NCBI GenBank assembly: GCA_003343565.1
Contig: QALA01000070.1
Span: forward strand, 1-25,328
DNA: 25,328 bases
Reading direction: 5' to 3'
Origin: Verrucomicrobiota bacterium
GTDB taxonomy: Bacteria > Verrucomicrobiota > Verrucomicrobiia > Opitutales > Intestinicryptomonadaceae
Shown here: piece after piece, positions 17,089 through 24,767 of the stretch
Layout: every line of letters starts with the position of its first letter
Numbering within the stretch: the first letter of the stretch is position 1
Notes under the pieces: model-generated
What the model was told of the DNA's origin: nothing
Seen by the model: only the letters and a program-made list of their open reading frames with translations
The model's database searches: none
Position numbers and translations under genes: made by a program

Positions 17089-17549
17089 GACTGTCTTCGG
17101 CATTCGCGGGACGGGCGGCGTTCACGCTGGTAGAAAGCGTGCTCGCGATTGCGCTGTTTGCGATGGCGGCGTTTTTCATAACGCTTTCGTGCTACAATTT
17201 CGTCTGGCCGCTCGACATGAAAGACAAGCCTTCCGAGCATGAAAATCTCGTCGATCGCGCGGTCGAGGCGATAACGTCGGTATCCGATTACGACTCGCTC
17301 GACGACGGCGTGGAGATTGAAACTTTCGACGGCGACATTTGCCATGTCTACGGCGAGGCGTTTCCCACGCAGATAATAGATTTGTTCGAGCTTCGCATGC
17401 GTCTGAGCGCGGGGGAAAAGGATTATGTGAAAACCCTTTGGGTCATACGCCCGAACTGGTACCAGTACTCCAGCGAGCGCGACGACCTGGTGCGCGACCG
17501 CACCGATTACCTTGAAGATTTGCGCAGAAAGGAGGACAGGAAGAAATGA
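17085..17549 (+). CDS. gspI: GspI-like minor pseudopilin
   Basis: A 154-residue prepilin-type protein. A short leader (MRLSSAFAGRAA) precedes FTLVESVLAIALFAMAAFF, with Ala12 at -1 and Glu17 at +5, followed by one transmembrane helix and a small alpha/beta domain. The ATG at 17085 was chosen over an upstream in-frame start because GGAGG lies seven bases before it and it puts the cleavage site at a normal position. It overlaps the upstream stop by ATGA and its own stop overlaps the next start by ATGA. Identity as the GspI tip-complex protein rests on order and length. The sequence is too divergent for certainty. Confidence 0.75.
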   Translation: MRLSSAFAGRAAFTLVESVLAIALFAMAAFFITLSCYNFVWPLDMKDKPSEHENLVDRAVEAITSVSDYDSLDDGVEIETFDGDICHVYGEAFPTQIIDLFELRMRLSAGEKDYVKTLWVIRPNWYQYSSERDDLVRDRTDYLEDLRRKEDRKK

Positions 17550-18244
17550 CGGCCCGCATACGGCTTATTTTGCGCGCGGGATTCGCCGCGCGCGCGGCAT
17601 TCACGCTGGTCGAGATAATGCTTGCGCTTGCCGTTTCCGCCTTCGTAATGTTCGGCTGCGCGGCGATGATGTTCGACATGATGCGCCTGACGGAATACTT
17701 CGAGCGCGGCGGCGCGTTCAAAAGCCATGTCGACGGCGTTGAAAAATTCCTGCGCGCGGCGTTCATGAATTCGGAAATAGAGACGGGGAATCTCGGCCTC
17801 TTCGAGTCTCCCCTTGCCAGCAACACCGCAAAGACAGTTTGGCTTGCGCGCGACTTTGAAGACAAGAATGTCGACAAGTATCATTTGGCTTACGGCGTCG
17901 GCACTGAGCACCCGCTGTATCCGTCTCCGCTCGGATTTGCCGGAGACAAGCTCTGCCTGCTGGAGCTTCTCGACGGCGGATTGTATATCGTATGGCGTTT
18001 CGTCCAGCCGGAGCGCGAGGGCGATGAAGCGGCAATATACAAGATGCTTCTGTCCCCGTGGGTAAAGAAAATCGGCTATATATACGTCGATAACGACAGG
18101 TGGAAGGAAGAGGACGAAATAAAGACGATGGGATACAGCGACCTCATGCCGAAGTACATTAAAATTTACTTCGACCGGCACGGGGAAAAATACGAGAGGC
18201 TCGTCTCTCCCAACCTGTACTTGGATTTCCAAATTTCGCAGTGA
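17546..18244 (+). CDS. gspJ: GspJ-like minor pseudopilin
   Basis: A 232-residue prepilin-type protein matching GspJ in size and order. The leader ends ARAA with Ala18 at -1, then FTLVEIMLALAVSAFVMFG with Glu23 at +5 and one transmembrane helix. The periplasmic domain contains LLELLDGGLYIVWRFVQ and a C-terminal strand region ending LYLDFQISQ. AGGAGG lies about ten bases before the ATG. Start and stop both overlap neighbours by four bases (ATGA and GTGA), indicating translational coupling across I-J-K. GspJ normally joins I and K in the pseudopilus tip, which fits this arrangement. Confidence 0.78.
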   Translation: MTARIRLILRAGFAARAAFTLVEIMLALAVSAFVMFGCAAMMFDMMRLTEYFERGGAFKSHVDGVEKFLRAAFMNSEIETGNLGLFESPLASNTAKTVWLARDFEDKNVDKYHLAYGVGTEHPLYPSPLGFAGDKLCLLELLDGGLYIVWRFVQPEREGDEAAIYKMLLSPWVKKIGYIYVDNDRWKEEDEIKTMGYSDLMPKYIKIYFDRHGEKYERLVSPNLYLDFQISQ

Positions 18245-19614
18245 GCATGTCTGTTTTCAGAATACGTCGTTGTTGCGATACGACCGGCCGTTTTGAATCT
18301 GCCGGCGCGCCGTTTCGCGTTTTTGCGCGCGCGTTATGTTGCGCGTTATGCCGCGCGATTTTTCCGCGTCCATGCGGCGTTTTTCTAAGATGTTTTTCCC
18401 GCCTGAATTTTCGCAGAGCCGGGCGGATTTGCCTTCGCGGCGCATTGCCGCCCGGCAAGGTTGCGGGTGCGCGCGCCGTGCGGAGTTGCGCTCATTTTCG
18501 CGCGCGCGCAGCAAGCGCGGTCCTGTTTGTGTTGTGTCTGATTTTTGCGGCGTCGGCGCTGATGGTCACGCTTGCCGAATATGCGGCCTCCGAATTGCGC
18601 GCAAGGGCGTCGTCGCAATATGAGAGCGACTTGCGCACGGACGCGTACAGCGTGCTCAACGCGACAATCGCCGTGCTTGAGGAGTATCGCTCCATAGACG
18701 GCAACCTGTATTCCGAAAAGCAGGGCTGGGGCTTTCCGCTCGGCGACGGCCGCATAAAATTCGATACCTTTGAGGCCGAAGTCAAGGTCTCGGACGAAAC
18801 CGGAAAGATTCCCCTCGCAAACCTCGACACCGCCGAACTCGTGGCGATTTTCGAGGAGATGGACATTTCGAGCGCGGACGCGCAAATCCTTGCCGATTGC
18901 CTCTTGGATTGGACGGATTCCGATTCCCTAAAACGCCTCAACGGAGCCGAGACGGACGACTACGACGATTATGCCCCAAAACCGCCAAACCGCGCCCTCG
19001 TGTCGCTTCTGGAGCTGCGCCACGTAGAGAGGTTTGACGAGCTGTTCTTCGATTCCGACGGGAATCCGAACGACTTGTATTTGCGGTTTGCCGAGATTGT
19101 GTCCGTCGAGAATTTCGACAAGGTGAATCTCAACTCCGCCGGCGAGGAAGTTTTGAGAATGCTGATGGCCCTCAAGGGGCGCGATTACGACCCCAATATT
19201 TACAGGGCGTTGCGCGGCGAAATAGGTTTCATTGAGGACGGAATCACATGGACCAAAGACGACGGCGTTGCGTATTCGCGCGGAGCTCCCGAACTTCCCG
19301 ACGATAATTGGAAGACCTACACGGCAAATCTTCTCAAGATAGAGATTGTCGTGCGCCGCGGAATTGCGGAGTATTATCTGTGCGTGTATTACGGCGCGGA
19401 AGGAACGGGATCGGTCAAAGGCGGAGCGAAAAAGGCGGACTCTACGCGCCTTACAAATACGTCGTCGTCGAGCTCCTCTTCCGGTTCCCAATCGGCCAAA
19501 AGAAGCGTGGGGTCGCAGGGGTCGACGGGAAAGGCGCAGTCGCAAAGTTTTGCGGCGCAAAAGATTTCGTCCGGCGGGGCAAAGATTGTAAAAGTGCGCG
19601 AGCGCGGGCGTTGA
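18241..19614 (+). CDS. gspK: GspK-like minor pseudopilin
   Basis: The best-supported minor pseudopilin here. A hydrophobic helix (AVLFVLCLIFAASALMVTL) is followed by the GspK core: LLDWTDSDSLKRLNGAETDD, LLELRHVERF and the helix-hairpin-helix-like VNLNSAGEEVLRML. The frame opens at a GTG overlapping the gspJ stop (GTGA), with an ATG at 18247. About 85 Cys/Arg-rich residues then precede the helix, far longer than a normal leader, so a later start such as GTG 18478 is plausible. The C-terminus is a low-complexity Ser/Gly/Gln tail whose last 26 or so codons lie in DNA duplicated downstream at 19851-19971. GspK caps the pseudopilus tip with I and J. Confidence 0.82.
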   Translation: MSMSVFRIRRCCDTTGRFESAGAPFRVFARALCCALCRAIFPRPCGVFLRCFSRLNFRRAGRICLRGALPPGKVAGARAVRSCAHFRARAASAVLFVLCLIFAASALMVTLAEYAASELRARASSQYESDLRTDAYSVLNATIAVLEEYRSIDGNLYSEKQGWGFPLGDGRIKFDTFEAEVKVSDETGKIPLANLDTAELVAIFEEMDISSADAQILADCLLDWTDSDSLKRLNGAETDDYDDYAPKPPNRALVSLLELRHVERFDELFFDSDGNPNDLYLRFAEIVSVENFDKVNLNSAGEEVLRMLMALKGRDYDPNIYRALRGEIGFIEDGITWTKDDGVAYSRGAPELPDDNWKTYTANLLKIEIVVRRGIAEYYLCVYYGAEGTGSVKGGAKKADSTRLTNTSSSSSSSGSQSAKRSVGSQGSTGKAQSQSFAAQKISSGGAKIVKVRERGR

Positions 19615-19651
19615 GCGCGCGGCTTTGCGACGAAAGCTGTTTTGCGGCGGA
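19534..19651 (+). repeat. Direct repeat copy A, spanning the 3' end of gspK
   Basis: This copy includes the final 26 codons and stop of gspK plus about 37 bases beyond. Positions 19545-19620 (76 bases) are identical to 19863-19938, and similarity continues on both sides with small indels. Confidence 0.9.
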
Positions 19652-20101
19652 AAGAGTGGAAATATAAGCGCATTGAGAATGTGTCTTTGCCGCAAAAAAT
19701 CGTACCTTCGCATCTGCGTGGAAATTTGTTAAAGTTGCGCGAAAGATTTTTGCGCGCGGCTTGTGTGCTGCTTTCGGTTTTCTTGCTAAATTGTACACTG
19801 CGCGCGGCAAGTTGAAATGGCTCGAAATAGATGTTGCCATCTGGAGTGGGGCGCAGTCGCAGAAGTTTTGCGGCGCAAAAGATTTCGTCCGGCGGGGCAA
19901 AGATTGTAAAAGTGCGCGAGCGCGGGCGTTGAGCGCGCGCGGCTTTGCTACGAAGGCTCTTTTGCGGAGGAATTTCCGGAATGCAAATCTTGCGGCCGCC
20001 TTTTAAAATATTCGCGTTTGCGCTTGGAAAATTTCCGGAGGAAAATCCGGCTTTTGAGGCGGCGCTTTTGCGCGCTCATGAAGGCGGGGCAAATGTGCCG
20101 C
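19615..20101. other. Gene-free stretch between convergent gspK and hemA
   Basis: No gene is supported. It contains the second copy of the gspK 3'-end repeat. Positions of about 19660-19850 are unique and moderately AT-rich, and 19972-20101 is GC-rich with no motif. No hairpin with a T-run was found for either convergent gene. Confidence 0.55.
19851..19971 (+). repeat. Direct repeat copy B downstream of gspK
   Basis: This copy matches 19534-19651 with 76 identical bases (19863-19938). A one-base insertion near 19861 puts it in a different frame from the gspK tail, so it is not a second coding copy. Confidence 0.9.
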
Positions 20102-21130
20102 CTACTCTTCAAACAACTTTTTATAGAGAGCGCTTGCCCGCCGCACGATCTCCGAGCGCGCCTGGCCGATTTGGCCTTTTCGCGCCTCCATGTTTTCGTT
20201 GGCTATTTTTGAGAGGTCGGCGAGGTTGTACAGGTAGGCGTCGTCAATATCCGCGGCGGCGCTCTCTATATTTTGCGGAATGCCGAGGTCGATTAGAAAG
20301 AGCGGCTGGCAGCGTTTTTCCATGGCGTCTTCGACGGCGCGCGCGCTTATGAGCGGCTCTTCGGAAAAGCTTGCGCAGATTACTATGTCGAATGCGGATA
20401 TGTCGGCGAGCGCAGTATTGATGTCTTGGCTTTGGCAGCCGATGGAGGCGGCGAGGGCGTCGGCATTTGCGCGCGTGCGGCTGGCGACCGTCATCTTTTT
20501 CACCCCGCGCACGCGGAGAGCCTCGGCGACCAGTCTCCCGGTTTCGCCTGAGCCGGCCAGAAGTATGTTCGCCTCTTCAAGCGGGTCGAAAATTCTTGCG
20601 GCCAGCTCGCTGCTCACGCTTCCTATGCTGATTTTTCCGCGTCCTATCTGCGTGTTGGTCCTTATCCATTTCGCGCACTGGGCGGCCTTTTGAAAGGCGG
20701 CGTTCAGAATTGCGCGGCAATGTCCCGCTTGTGCGGCGCGCGCATAGGCGGCCTTGACTTGTCCGAGTATCTCGGTTTCGCCCAACATCTGCGAGTTTAA
20801 TCCCGATGCGACTTCAAACAGGTGTTCAATCGCCTCCCGCCCGCGTTTGGCGTAGCAGGCGTCTGCGAACTTGCGGCTCCTGCTCCATTTTGCGCTTTCA
20901 AAATTTTTCGACGGAAACGAGCGCGCGTCAAAGTCCAACGGGGCGGCGAGGTAAATTTCCACGCGGTTGCAGGTGCTCAATACGACGGCTTCCGAGGCTC
21001 CGGAGCGGGCCAGCAGTTCCGCCTCCGCGCGGGTGCACGAGGGCGCGTCCATTCCGCACTCGCCGAGGGTTGCGGCATCGGCGCAACTGTGGGAGATTCC
21101 GAATAGGTATATGTCCGACGATGGATTCAT
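20102..21130 (-). CDS. hemA: Glutamyl-tRNA reductase, short form
   Basis: This enzyme reduces glutamyl-tRNA(Glu) to glutamate-1-semialdehyde with NADPH, the first committed step of C5-pathway tetrapyrrole synthesis. The catalytic domain has FGISHS near the N-terminus, the nucleophile motif LSTCNRVEIY (C54) and GLNSQMLGETEILGQVK. The NADPH domain has LLAGSGETGRLVAEAL and the late IDLGIPQNIE. The protein is 342 residues, while common family members have about 420. It stops just after the linker helix, so the C-terminal V-shaped dimerisation domain is absent. No downstream frame was recognised that would restore it. It lies 33 bases after the polyprenyl synthase gene on the same strand and is probably cotranscribed with it. 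Confidence 0.92.
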   Translation of the reverse strand: MNPSSDIYLFGISHSCADAATLGECGMDAPSCTRAEAELLARSGASEAVVLSTCNRVEIYLAAPLDFDARSFPSKNFESAKWSRSRKFADACYAKRGREAIEHLFEVASGLNSQMLGETEILGQVKAAYARAAQAGHCRAILNAAFQKAAQCAKWIRTNTQIGRGKISIGSVSSELAARIFDPLEEANILLAGSGETGRLVAEALRVRGVKKMTVASRTRANADALAASIGCQSQDINTALADISAFDIVICASFSEEPLISARAVEDAMEKRCQPLFLIDLGIPQNIESAAADIDDAYLYNLADLSKIANENMEARKGQIGQARSEIVRRASALYKKLFEE

Positions 21131-21163
21131 ACGCGGCCGCCGAGGCGGAAGTGACGGTGTGCG

Positions 21164-22183
21164 TCAGGCGAAGTCGAGCTTTCTCATGCACGCGCAAAAG
21201 ACGGATAGGGGCTGCCCGAAGTCCCCGAATTTCGACAGGGAATTTTCGGCGGTCCTTATGCGCCGCGCAAATTCCGCGCGGCACTCCGCGGCCACGCCAA
21301 GCTCGCTCATAAGGCGCACAAGCTCCCTGGGATCCTGGGAGGAGAGATTTTTCTCAAGTTCGCGCGCGCGCCTTGCGGGCAGTTTTTCCAGAAGTATTAT
21401 CAGCGGAAGCGTATGTTTGCCGCTTGCCAAATCGGTCCCCAAAGTTTTGCCGGCGTCGGCCTCCGACATAAACCAGTCGCAAACGTCGTCGTAAATCTGG
21501 TAGGCGATTCCCAGCTGCCTGCCGACAAACGTCGCGCACGACACCCATTCGCCGCCCTTGAAATTCGCGCATTTGGCCCCCATGAAGCACGCCAGTTCAA
21601 AGAGCACCCCCGTCTTTCCGTAAACGGAGCGAAAGTACTGCTTTTTTGAAATGTTCTTTTCCCGGTTTACCAGAGTTTGTACGATTTCCCCCTCGCATAT
21701 TGTCCGCACGCATTCGGCGATTTTTCCGAGAATCTCGTTGTCGTTTTCCTCATAGGCCAGCTGTATTGTGCGCGCGAACATTGCGTCGCCCAGCAGTATC
21801 GCCGTGTGGGCGCCGTATTTCTTGTTCGGCGTTGCGGCGTTGCGGCGCACGCTGGCGTTGTCTATTACGTCGTCGTGAATCAGGGTGGAGAGGTGTATCA
21901 GCTCCGCGATTGCCGCGCGCCTGACGAGAGACTGGCTCTTTTTCGCGTCCTTCCCCGCGGACGAAAAGGCGAGAATGGGGCGTATGTATTTGCCTTTCGG
22001 GGCAATCGTGTCTCGCGCAATTTGGCGGACATCTTTTGAAAAAGCGGACGCCTGCTTGCGTACGAACCCTTCAAACGCGGATATTAACGACGGCATTTTT
22101 GCCGCGGCCTCCTCGAAGGGATTTAAGCTGTTATGCGAAATTTTCAATTCTTCGACATTTGCAAATTGTGGCAAATTGGGCAA
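21164..22183 (-). CDS. Polyprenyl diphosphate synthase (trans-isoprenyl type)
   Basis: This enzyme condenses isopentenyl diphosphate onto an allylic diphosphate to build a prenyl chain, probably the quinone side chain, given its similarity to IspB/octaprenyl synthases. It has GKYIRPILAF, the first aspartate motif HDDVID (D104, D105, D108), GDAMFA, the KTG segment and the second motif YDDVCD (D232, D233, D236). Chain length cannot be read with confidence. The listed start is a TTG that keeps an HNSLNPFEEAAAK lead-in. A well-placed GAGGAGG before an ATG at 22096 offers a 310-residue alternative that keeps all catalytic parts. It is followed closely by hemA. Confidence 0.9.
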   Translation of the reverse strand: MPNLPQFANVEELKISHNSLNPFEEAAAKMPSLISAFEGFVRKQASAFSKDVRQIARDTIAPKGKYIRPILAFSSAGKDAKKSQSLVRRAAIAELIHLSTLIHDDVIDNASVRRNAATPNKKYGAHTAILLGDAMFARTIQLAYEENDNEILGKIAECVRTICEGEIVQTLVNREKNISKKQYFRSVYGKTGVLFELACFMGAKCANFKGGEWVSCATFVGRQLGIAYQIYDDVCDWFMSEADAGKTLGTDLASGKHTLPLIILLEKLPARRARELEKNLSSQDPRELVRLMSELGVAAECRAEFARRIRTAENSLSKFGDFGQPLSVFCACMRKLDFA

Positions 22184-22323
22184 TTAAAAAATGTTAAATT
22201 CCGCCTTGTGGCAACGCGCGCGGCATTAGTTTCTTTCGGTTTGGGCGGCGGCTTGTTTTCGGCGGGAACGCTTGAATGCGGCGGTTTGCCCCGGCGCATT
22301 TTGCGCGCAAAAGCGGGGGAGGG

Positions 22324-23397
22324 TCAGGCTTGGGAGGAACTCCGCTTGAGCGCCAGCTGTCCGCAGGCTGCGTCTATTTCCGCCCCCTTTTCGCGCCGAA
22401 GCGTGAACGATACCCCCTCCGCCTTCAAAATTTTTGCGAAAGCCGCGCGCCGCGCCGCGTCGCTGCGCCTCCATTCCAGTCCGTCGACCCTGTTGTACGG
22501 AATCAGGTTGACGTGCGCATGCAGCCGCTTGGCGATTCTTGCGAGCTTTCCGGCCTGGGCGAACGTGTCGTTGACATTTTTTATCAAAATGTATTCCAGC
22601 GTTATCATTCTGCCGCAGTTCTGCGAAAATTTCTCCGCGGCGGCGACGAGCCTTTCCAAGCCGTACTTTTTGTTTATGGGCATTATGGAGCTTCTGACTT
22701 CGTCGTCCGCCCCGTGCAGGCTTATTGCCAGGCGGAACGGAAATTTCGCCTCCGCCAGCCTCTCGATTTCGTCCGCTATTCCGCATGTGGAGACGGTGAT
22801 GCGCCGCGCGCCGAATCCGAATTTGTCGGGGCTGTTGAAGGTCTCCAAAGCCGACATTAGGTTTTTCGCATTCAAGAGCGGCTCCCCCATGCCCATGACG
22901 ACGATGTTTTCAAACTCGAACGAAACCGCCGAGCCCCGCGTTTCGCCGGCGAAGGGAAGGGCCTGCGACACGATTTCGGCGGCCGTCAGATTGCGGAAAA
23001 ATCCGCGCATTCCCGATGCGCAAAAGCGGCACGAGCACGCGCAGCCGACCTGCGTGCTTATGCACAGCGTCTTGCGGGTTTTGCCGTCTCCGTCGGGGGC
23101 TTTCAGCAGGACGGACTCCACAAATTTTCCGTCCTCCAATTCAAACAGATATTTTCGCGTGGAGTCGTCCGCGGATTTTTCGCCGACCATTTTTGCGGCT
23201 TTGAAACGCCAGTTTTTTTCCAGCCAGTCTTTGAGGCTTTTGGGAATCGACGGCATTTCGCGCGGGTCGAAGACGAATTTTTTGAATACGGCCTCCGATA
23301 TTTGGCCGGCGCGGTACCTCTCGAATCCGGCGGCCTCAAGTTCGGCTTTGAAATCTTCCGAACCGGTTTGAAAGAAGTCTTTTTGCGCGCGTTGCAT
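22324..23397 (-). CDS. rlmN: Dual-specificity RNA methyltransferase RlmN
   Basis: A radical-SAM enzyme that methylates C2 of A2503 in 23S rRNA and of A37 in some tRNAs. The 357-residue product has the usual length. An N-terminal helical domain precedes the iron-sulfur motif CACSCRFC (C119, C123, C126 as CxxxCxxC). VVMGMGEPLLN and VSTCG follow in the barrel, ISLHGADDEVRSSIMPINK comes next, and the essential resolving cysteine is in DAACGQL near the end. Cfr cannot be excluded from motifs alone, but RlmN is much more likely. Its ATG sits only five bases after the T-run of a minus-strand terminator, leaving no room for a normal leader. Confidence 0.94.
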   Translation of the reverse strand: MQRAQKDFFQTGSEDFKAELEAAGFERYRAGQISEAVFKKFVFDPREMPSIPKSLKDWLEKNWRFKAAKMVGEKSADDSTRKYLFELEDGKFVESVLLKAPDGDGKTRKTLCISTQVGCACSCRFCASGMRGFFRNLTAAEIVSQALPFAGETRGSAVSFEFENIVVMGMGEPLLNAKNLMSALETFNSPDKFGFGARRITVSTCGIADEIERLAEAKFPFRLAISLHGADDEVRSSIMPINKKYGLERLVAAAEKFSQNCGRMITLEYILIKNVNDTFAQAGKLARIAKRLHAHVNLIPYNRVDGLEWRRSDAARRAAFAKILKAEGVSFTLRREKGAEIDAACGQLALKRSSSQA

Positions 23398-23401
23398 AGA
23401 T

Positions 23402-23428
23402 GAAAAAACCCGCGCCGGCGGCGCGGGG
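23402..23428 (-). terminator. Rho-independent terminator between the lipoprotein gene and rlmN
   Basis: Read on the minus strand, CCCGCGCC and GGCGCGGG form a perfect 8-bp stem with a 3-base loop, followed by six T's. It lies about 10 bases after the lipoprotein gene stop and ends five bases before the rlmN ATG. A C9 run (G9 on plus, 23425-23433) enters the stem. Confidence 0.85.
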
Positions 23429-23437
23429 GGGGGAAGT

Positions 23438-23656
23438 TCAAAATCTGTCCGGCGATTGGGGCCGCCAAGTGTCGCGGTCGAGCTTTTTGTTTTCGCTTTC
23501 CACCCTTTTTATGTACGAATCCGCGGTTCGGGTTTCGCCGGTAAATACGGAGCCTATGGGCGTTTTTCGCGCGTCATCGCGGACGTCCTCGGCGGCGGTG
23601 CATGCGGCTGTCAGTAGGGCGGCAAAGGCCGGTAGCGCTGCTATGAGACTTTTCAT
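23438..23656 (-). CDS. Small putative lipoprotein
   Basis: A 72-residue protein with a short basic start (MKSL), a hydrophobic alanine/leucine core and a lipobox-like TAAC with Cys19. It would leave a mature lipoprotein of about 54 residues. The mature part is polar and charged (DVRDDARKT, RTADSYIKRVESENKKLDRD), with no known domain. The lipobox is imperfect because leucine sits at -4 rather than -3. It lies 61 bases after the agmatine deiminase gene on the same strand and just before a terminator, so it is probably the last gene of that transcript. The reading is good structurally, but function is unknown. Confidence 0.65.
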   Translation of the reverse strand: MKSLIAALPAFAALLTAACTAAEDVRDDARKTPIGSVFTGETRTADSYIKRVESENKKLDRDTWRPQSPDRF

Positions 23657-23717
23657 ATCCGTCGAAAAATTTGATGTTCCGTCTTCAGTTATTCAGAACG
23701 CGCGCCCTTTTTCAAGG

Positions 23718-24767
23718 CTAAATTTTGGGATTTGCCTGCGCGGCAGGCTGTTGCTGGGTGAGGCAGTGGACGGCGCCGCCCTCCATGAGAAATATGCGGC
23801 TGTCTATCATTTCTATTTTGCGCCCCGCGAAGGCGCTCCCGATTATTTCCCGCGCGCGCGCGTCGCTCTTCGGCTGGCCGAACGACGGCGCCAAAACCGC
23901 GCCGTTTACGACCAGCCAGTTTGCGTATCCGGCCGGGAGAATTTCCCTCTTCCCGTCCGCTCCGGTTTTGAAAAGCGGTTCGTCGGGCAGCGGCAATTCC
24001 AACACGTCGTACGGAACGCCGTCTGCGTCGGAGGCGCGCTTTAGAGCTTGCAGGTTCCTTTTGAGGCTCTCGTACGACGGATTGTCGGGGCCGCAGACGG
24101 ACGCTATTATTTTGCCTCCGGGCGCGAAGCGCGCGATGTTGTCTATGTGCCCGTCGGTATCGTCGTTGAAGAGTCCGTCGTCGAGCCACAGCACGCGGCG
24201 CGCGCCGTAGGCGAGCGCGAGAATTTCCTCCGCATCGGATTGCGAAACTCCCGGATTGCGGTTGGGGTTGAGCGCGACGGATTTTGTGGTCATCAGCGTT
24301 CCGTTTCCGTCGGTTTCGACGGCTCCGCCCTCGCATGTGAAGTTTATGCGAATGTCGTCGGCTCCGCATGCGGCGGCCATTTTTGCGGCGAGGGCGTCGT
24401 CCCTGTCGAACGGCTCGAACTTTCCGCCCCACGCGTTGTATTTGAAATCGACGGCCTCAAGCTTTCGGCCGGCGAGCCGGAAGATTGCGCCGCAGTCGCG
24501 GCACCATACGTCGTCGGTTTCGTGCGGGAAGAACAGGACGTTTTCCATTGCGCAGCCCGCCTTTCGCAGGAGCCTTTCGGCCTCGCGCGCGCCTTCGGGC
24601 GGACAGTTGATTTTTACGGTTTCGTATTCGGCTATTTTTGACGCGAGCCCCGCGAAGGCCTCTAAGGCCTCAAGCCTGCACGAGCTCCACCACCGCTCCT
24701 GCGACGGCCATGTGATCCAAACTGCCGATTGCTCCGACCATTCCGCCGGGACTCTGCTTTGCATCAT
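23718..24767 (-). CDS. aguA: Agmatine deiminase (peptidyl-arginine deiminase family)
   Basis: A 349-residue guanidine-group hydrolase that is expected to convert agmatine to N-carbamoylputrescine and ammonia in polyamine synthesis or arginine-derived nitrogen use. The N-terminus PAEWSEQSAVWITWP, the DDVWCRDCG loop, the CEGGAVETDGNGTLMTT motif, DDTDGHIDN with the catalytic His, and GGAVHCLTQQQP with catalytic C335 match the family in order and spacing. Length is normal. Usually the second loop reads WxRDxGP; here it is WCRDCG. The start overlaps the upstream CBS gene stop (ATGA), and a second ATG follows at once. No carbamoylputrescine amidase gene (aguB) is in view, so substrate assignment rests on family motifs only. 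Confidence 0.88.
   Translation of the reverse strand: MMQSRVPAEWSEQSAVWITWPSQERWWSSCRLEALEAFAGLASKIAEYETVKINCPPEGAREAERLLRKAGCAMENVLFFPHETDDVWCRDCGAIFRLAGRKLEAVDFKYNAWGGKFEPFDRDDALAAKMAAACGADDIRINFTCEGGAVETDGNGTLMTTKSVALNPNRNPGVSQSDAEEILALAYGARRVLWLDDGLFNDDTDGHIDNIARFAPGGKIIASVCGPDNPSYESLKRNLQALKRASDADGVPYDVLELPLPDEPLFKTGADGKREILPAGYANWLVVNGAVLAPSFGQPKSDARAREIIGSAFAGRKIEMIDSRIFLMEGGAVHCLTQQQPAAQANPKI

Noticed and set aside
22299..22312. Perfect palindrome TTTTGCGCGCAAAA downstream of rlmN
   Set aside because: It has no loop and no following T-run, so it is not a terminator. GCGC-rich palindromes are frequent in this DNA, so I do not claim an operator.
22133..23371. A 412-codon plus frame antisense to rlmN
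   Set aside because: rlmN on the minus strand has all catalytic cysteines and the full family length. The antisense frame has no family similarity.
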